DNA from: JAEWSN01 sp038249175
Lineage (GTDB): Bacteria > Bacillota > Clostridia > DSM-8532
Reading direction: 5' to 3'
NCBI GenBank assembly: GCA_038249175.1
Contig: JBBRWP010000120.1
Coordinates: 1-9,409 of the forward strand
DNA length: 9,409 nucleotides
Below are positions 6,193-9,409 of the stretch, piece after piece. The first letter of the stretch is position 1, and each line of letters begins with the position of its first letter. A program made the translations under genes and the position numbers. A model generated the notes under the pieces. That model searched no databases and had not been told where the DNA came from. It worked only from the letters and a program-made list of their open reading frames with translations.

Positions 6193-7517
6193 TTTTCGCT
6201 TCCCCCTTTTTCACGGATGGTGAAACGCAGCGGCGTTCCTTCAAACCCAAAATTGGTTCGCAGGTTGTTCTTGATGTACCGTTCATAAGAATAATGCATC
6301 AGGTCCGCGCTGTTCACAAAGAGCACAAAACTTGGCGGACGGACATCCGTTTGTGTCATATAGTAAATACGCAGACGCTTTCCTTTATCAGAAGGGGGTT
6401 GCACCATGGCAACCGCATCATTCAAGACATCGTTGAGCACACCGGTTTGGATTCTGAACGAAGCCTGTTCGTTCACAAAGTCAATGAGTTCATATAGTCG
6501 TTCCACACGGCTGCCGGTTTTGGCTGAAAGAAAGGCAACCGGTGCATAACTCATAAATTCCAGTTTTGTGACCACTTCTTTTCGGTACTTGTCCATAGTT
6601 CCGGTTTCTTTTTCCACCAGGTCCCATTTGTTCACGACAATGATGGATGCCTTACCTTGCTCATGTGCATAACCGGCAATCTTTGTGTCCTGTTCCGTCA
6701 CACCATCCTGTGCATCAATCATAATGACACAGACGTCCGCACGATCAACGGCTGCCCAGGACCGCAGGGTACTGTAATGTTCTATGTTTTCATCAATCTT
6801 GCTTTTGCGACGGATACCGGCAGTATCGATAAACATATAGTTTTTTTCCTTATGCGTCACATAAGTATCAATGGCATCCCGTGTGGTGCCGGGGATATCC
6901 GAGACAATAACCCTTTCTTCTCCGAGCAGATGGTTAATGAGTGAAGATTTTCCGGCATTCGGTTTTCCGATAACCGCCACTTTGATCATATCGTCTTCAT
7001 TCACAGTGGTATCTTCTTTTGGGAAATGCTCATACACAGCGTCCAGGAGATCACCTGTACCAAGACCATGGATGGAGGATACCGGGTAGATTTCGCCCAT
7101 ACCCAAATTATAAAACTCATACGCTTCTGCCGGCACCGCGCCAATGCTATCCGCTTTGTTCACAGCCAATACAACCGGCTTGACCGATTTGCGCAACAAA
7201 ACACAGACTTCTTCGTCTGCCGCCGTTAACCCGATCCGGATGTCCACCATAAATATGATAACATCGGCCGTTTCGATGGCAATTTGTGCCTGGCGAACCA
7301 TCTGTTGCTTAATATAATCATCCGAATGGGGCTCGATACCCCCGGTGTCAATCATCATAAACGAACGACCGCGCCACTCTGCTTCTGCATAAATGCGGTC
7401 GCGTGTAACCCCCGGGCTATCTTCAATAATCGCAACCCTTTTCCCAACCAGATAATTAAAAAATGTCGATTTACCGACATTCGGCCGTCCGACGACTGCC
7501 ACAATTGGTTTTGCCAA
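6189..7517 (-). CDS. der: Ribosome-associated GTPase Der (EngA)
   Basis: A 442-residue GTPase with two tandem G domains and a C-terminal KH-like domain; it is essential for assembly of the 50S ribosomal subunit. G domain 1 shows GRPNVGKS at 10-17, DSPGVTRD at 33-40, DTGG at 57-60 and NKAD at 120-123. G domain 2 shows GKPNAGKS at 184-191, DIPGTTRD at 207-214, DTAG at 231-234, NKWD at 296-299 and SAK at 331-333. The KH-like domain ends with FEGTPLRF at 425-432. The start is TTG (7517-7515): GGAGG at 7526-7530 is 8 nt upstream and the protein reads MAKPIVAVVGRPNVGKS, the usual Der N-terminus. An ATG immediately after the GGAGG is out of frame and too close. The gene is first of the der-plsY-gpsA string and overlaps plsY by 4 bp. 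Confidence 0.97.
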   Translation of the reverse strand: MAKPIVAVVGRPNVGKSTFFNYLVGKRVAIIEDSPGVTRDRIYAEAEWRGRSFMMIDTGGIEPHSDDYIKQQMVRQAQIAIETADVIIFMVDIRIGLTAADEEVCVLLRKSVKPVVLAVNKADSIGAVPAEAYEFYNLGMGEIYPVSSIHGLGTGDLLDAVYEHFPKEDTTVNEDDMIKVAVIGKPNAGKSSLINHLLGEERVIVSDIPGTTRDAIDTYVTHKEKNYMFIDTAGIRRKSKIDENIEHYSTLRSWAAVDRADVCVIMIDAQDGVTEQDTKIAGYAHEQGKASIIVVNKWDLVEKETGTMDKYRKEVVTKLEFMSYAPVAFLSAKTGSRVERLYELIDFVNEQASFRIQTGVLNDVLNDAVAMVQPPSDKGKRLRIYYMTQTDVRPPSFVLFVNSADLMHYSYERYIKNNLRTNFGFEGTPLRFTIREKGGSEK

Positions 7518-7525
7518 ACTGCCAT

Positions 7526-7530
7526 CCTCC
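7526..7530 (-). promoter_or_regulatory. Ribosome binding site that selects the TTG start of der
   Basis: GGAGG on the minus strand lies 8 nt before TTG. The nearer ATG has no spacer at all and opens another frame that lacks the Der sequence. Confidence 0.8.
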
Positions 7531-7549
7531 TATAATTTCTATTTTTGTA

Positions 7550-7575
7550 CTTATGATAAGAACAAATTTGTTCTT
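7550..7575. promoter_or_regulatory. Overlapping palindromes upstream of der, possible operator
   Basis: A perfect 18-bp palindrome, AAGAACAAATTTGTTCTT (7558-7575), overlaps an 11-bp one, CTTATGATAAG (7550-7560). On the minus strand a TTGTTC within the palindrome is followed 18 bases later by TAGAAA, a possible weak promoter of the der operon. The half-site AAGAACAAA is not one I can assign. It resembles the Gram-positive LexA GAAC-N4-GTTC box but has a 6-base centre. A dimeric repressor site is the simplest reading. Confidence 0.5.
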
Positions 7576-7634
7576 CACTTTTTCCTGTGTCACCAATATG
7601 GCCATGAACCATGTACTAAACCATTGAATGCAAC

Positions 7635-7664
7635 AAAAAGGGTGCTGCGATTCTGCAACACCCT
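7635..7664 (-). terminator. Intrinsic terminator after lysA
   Basis: On the minus strand the arm AGGGTGTTGC (7664-7655) pairs with GCAGCACCCT (7648-7639), including one U-G wobble, around a 6-base loop, and is followed by a T run (7639-7635). It lies about 120 nt past the lysA stop and ahead of der, separating the two transcripts. Confidence 0.85.
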
Positions 7665-7722
7665 ACCATCATAGTGGTTTCAAAGACATGTGTCAAGAAA
7701 AAGCACTGTTTTTTGTGATTAT

Positions 7723-7782
7723 GTTAACAATGCTGGTGGTGTGTTGATGTGTCATCGTTCTCTGCACAATGGGGCTGTTAAC
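7723..7782. repeat. Short inverted repeat GTTAACA/TGTTAAC downstream of lysA
   Basis: GTTAACA (7723-7729) and TGTTAAC (7776-7782) are perfect inverted copies 46 bp apart, the second abutting the lysA stop. Each contains the palindrome GTTAAC. Only 7 bp long, it could be chance. Confidence 0.3.
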
Positions 7783-9096
7783 CTAAAGGTCTTCAGGCAG
7801 AATATCATTCATCATCACATCTGCATAGGTTTCCCGCTTCACAATGAGGCGATGGCTGCCCTCTTTCACGAGGACAACGGCCGGATTCGTGTTACGGTTA
7901 TAATGGGACGCCATCGAATAATTATATGCGCCGGTTGCCAGAACGGCCATTAAATCGCCGGACTGTGTATGGGCGAAGGGGATGTCCTTCCCAAGCAAGT
8001 CACCTGACTCACAACACTTACCCGCTACCGTCACCACATCGTCCAACGGCGCGTCCATGCGGTTTGCCAATAAAAAGGTATATTTTGATCCGTAAAGGGC
8101 GTAGCGCGGATTATCAAACATGCCGCCATCAATTGCCACATACTTGCGGACACCCGGGATGTGCTTTACATGTCCGATCCGATACAAGGTAACCCCGGCA
8201 GGCGCTACAATGGATCTTCCGGGCTCCATCAGCATAAAAGGTCTTTGAATACCCTTTTCCAAACAAAAACGGTTCACGGTCTCTGCGATGATCTCTATAT
8301 AGCGGTCATATGCCACAGGATCATCTTCTTCGGTGTACTTGATGCCGTAACCTCCACCCAAATTCAGCTCTTTAATTTCAATACCCAGTCTTTCCTTCAC
8401 ATCAGCAATAAAGCCCAACATTACTTCAGCTGTTACGCGGAAAGGTTCCAAATCAAATATCTGAGAACCAATATGACAATGGATACCGGTGAGCGTAATG
8501 TGTGGCATTTGCAGCGTTTTTTCAGCAAAATCGAAAGCTTCACCGTTTTCAAGTGCAACACCAAACTTTGAATCAATGCTGCCTGTGCGCACAAAGTCAT
8601 GTGTATGCGCATCCACACCTGGTTTGATGCGGACAGAAACATTGATTGTATGATTTCGTTCCCTTGATATTTTCTCCAGGAGATGCAACTCGTCCAAGTT
8701 GTCGACAACAATACGATTTACGCCGTTTTCAAGGGCCATTTCAAGCTCTTCGGCAGACTTGTTATTGCCATGAAAATATACCTTTTCCATAGGAAATCCA
8801 GCCTGCATGGCCGTATACAATTCTCCGCCGGAAACAACGTCCAGGCCAATGCCCTCGCTTTGTGCAATACGACACATGGCCAGTGTACAAAAAGCTTTGC
8901 TGGCATAAAGCACCATGCCTTCCGCCCCATAGTATTTCTCCATGGCGTTTTTGTACATCCGTATACTTTTGCGTATCTGTGTTTCATCCATAACATACAA
9001 CGGGGTGCCGTATGTTTGGGCCAAAACTGTGGCATCACAGCCCCCAATCAGCAAGTGCTGTTGCTCGTTGACCGTTATTGTATCACTTTTTGTCAT
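7783..9096 (-). CDS. lysA: Diaminopimelate decarboxylase LysA
   Basis: A 437-residue cytoplasmic PLP enzyme of the alanine-racemase-fold (type III) group that decarboxylates meso-diaminopimelate to L-lysine, the last step of lysine synthesis. The PLP-binding lysine is in YASKAF (Lys67). HCHIGSQ is at 206-212, the glycine loop LGGGYGI at 246-252, EPGRS at 291-295, the substrate-site CCESGD at 361-366 and the GAYNYSMAS segment at 389-397. LDVVSGGELY (85-94) and FHGNNKS (108-114) are also standard. Everything expected is present and the length is normal. GGAGG at 9102-9106 stands 5 nt before the ATG. It lies 28 bp after a small upstream ORF on the same strand and ends at its own terminator. I saw no lysine riboswitch or T-box in the 310 bp upstream, though its true promoter may lie beyond the window. 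Confidence 0.97.
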   Translation of the reverse strand: MTKSDTITVNEQQHLLIGGCDATVLAQTYGTPLYVMDETQIRKSIRMYKNAMEKYYGAEGMVLYASKAFCTLAMCRIAQSEGIGLDVVSGGELYTAMQAGFPMEKVYFHGNNKSAEELEMALENGVNRIVVDNLDELHLLEKISRERNHTINVSVRIKPGVDAHTHDFVRTGSIDSKFGVALENGEAFDFAEKTLQMPHITLTGIHCHIGSQIFDLEPFRVTAEVMLGFIADVKERLGIEIKELNLGGGYGIKYTEEDDPVAYDRYIEIIAETVNRFCLEKGIQRPFMLMEPGRSIVAPAGVTLYRIGHVKHIPGVRKYVAIDGGMFDNPRYALYGSKYTFLLANRMDAPLDDVVTVAGKCCESGDLLGKDIPFAHTQSGDLMAVLATGAYNYSMASHYNRNTNPAVVLVKEGSHRLIVKRETYADVMMNDILPEDL

Positions 9097-9124
9097 GTGA
9101 ACCTCCGTAGAAAATATGATGCAT

Positions 9125-9364
9125 TCATGATTCTACCGTAATAACTCGAAAATGATCCAGGTTGCCTGGGCGAGCAGCAAGCTTGCTTGCGACCAGCCCA
9201 ATTTGATGACAAATCGCGGCGTTATCGGCAGTACAATGCGCCGCATTGTACTGGTAGACCGCGATATTGGCCTGAAATTGGTAATTTGCAATCAATTTCA
9301 GCCCCTTCGAGACCGAAATTGGAGTCATTACACCAGAATCATTCATAAAAAGCACCCGGCACAT
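9125..9364 (-). CDS. Hypothetical small protein upstream of lysA
   Basis: A 79-codon open frame ending 28 bp before lysA. I do not recognise it with confidence. It begins MCRVLFMNDSGVMTP and contains LIANYQFQANIAVY, a predicted beta-alpha-beta pattern. The opening RVLFMNDSG and the following helix faintly recall HPr phosphocarriers (about 85 residues), but the HARPAS active-site histidine motif and the NAKS motif are missing, so it would be a degenerate relative at best. The frame is open from 9400 after two stops, and the first ATG (9364) lacks a good ribosome site, so the start is uncertain. Codon choice looks ordinary. The DNA also folds into strong hairpins, so a structured RNA or leader is an alternative to a gene. 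Confidence 0.4.
   Translation of the reverse strand: MCRVLFMNDSGVMTPISVSKGLKLIANYQFQANIAVYQYNAAHCTADNAAICHQIGLVASKLAARPGNLDHFRVITVES
9157..9301. repeat. Cluster of nested inverted repeats upstream of lysA
   Basis: The main hairpin has perfect 12-bp arms, CAGTACAATGCG (9229-9240) and CGCATTGTACTG (9242-9253), with one base between. It is enclosed by ATCGCGG (9213-9219) pairing with CCGCGAT (9259-9265), and further out by CCAAT (9198-9202) with ATTGG (9266-9270). On one side is CTGAAATTG/CAATTTCAG (9272-9280 with 9293-9301, perfect 9 bp). On the other are AGCAAGCTTGCT (9177-9188) and CCAGG/CCTGG (9157-9169). The same DNA is open as the small ORF upstream of lysA. Confidence 0.7.
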
Positions 9365-9409
9365 GGCCAGATTGTTTCGAATAGCTTCTTTAGTAGTATT
9401 CTATCATAC

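Noticed and set aside
7558..7575. LexA (SOS) box upstream of der
   Set aside because: The known Gram-positive box has four bases between GAAC and GTTC; here there are six, and der-plsY-gpsA is not an SOS operon.
8683..9141. 152-codon plus-strand frame opposite lysA
   Set aside because: It lies almost wholly antisense to the intact lysA gene and its sequence has no domain features; long antisense frames are common opposite such genes.
9195..9272. Integron attC site
   Set aside because: The fold is a long imperfect hairpin, but the paired core sites expected at its ends are not visible and no integrase or cassette genes are nearby.
9097..9409. Lysine riboswitch or T-box leader of lysA
   Set aside because: I looked for the L-box core and the T-box sequence with its terminator on the minus strand and found neither; the hairpins present do not match those layouts.

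Overview
The window looks like chromosomal DNA from a low-to-moderate-GC Gram-positive anaerobe, most likely class Clostridia and possibly Oscillospiraceae-like. The reasons are strong GGAGG ribosome sites, a paired GlgC/GlgD glycogen locus, an lpl-type sugar importer, the der-plsY-gpsA gene string, and a LysA that from memory resembles the 430-residue form found in that family. This placement comes from recall and was not tested by a search.

Layout from left to right. At 1-1137 (minus strand) lie two tandem permease genes of a carbohydrate ABC importer; the second is cut by the window edge. At 1138-1636 is a 499-bp divergent intergenic region with a likely importer promoter bracketed by a 19/21-matching inverted repeat, plus the long leader of glgC. 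At 1643-4041 (plus strand) glgC and glgD overlap by 4 bp and encode the catalytic and catalytically degenerate subunits of ADP-glucose pyrophosphorylase. At 4040-4292 are a tandem 26-bp repeat touching the glgD stop, small hairpins, and a bidirectional terminator shared with the convergent gpsA. At 4293-7517 (minus strand) der, plsY and gpsA are read in that order: ribosome-assembly GTPase, glycerol-3-phosphate acyltransferase, and the dehydrogenase that makes glycerol-3-phosphate. An inverted-repeat element separates plsY from gpsA. At 7518-7782 lie the terminator of the upstream unit and overlapping palindromes in the der control region. At 7783-9096 (minus strand) is lysA. At 9125-9364 (minus strand) is an unrecognised 79-codon ORF that overlaps strongly hairpin-forming DNA.

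GpsA supplies the glycerol-3-phosphate that PlsY acylates, so two of the minus-strand genes are consecutive steps in phospholipid synthesis. GlgC/GlgD make the glucosyl donor for glycogen; glgA, glgB and glgP are not in the window.

The protein-coding genes are well known, and I found no undescribed multi-gene system. The unexplained signal is in the non-coding DNA: two separate inverted-repeat elements of about 100-140 bp that resemble MITEs, a tandem repeat at the glgD end, a perfect 18-bp palindrome ahead of der, and the structured region upstream of lysA.
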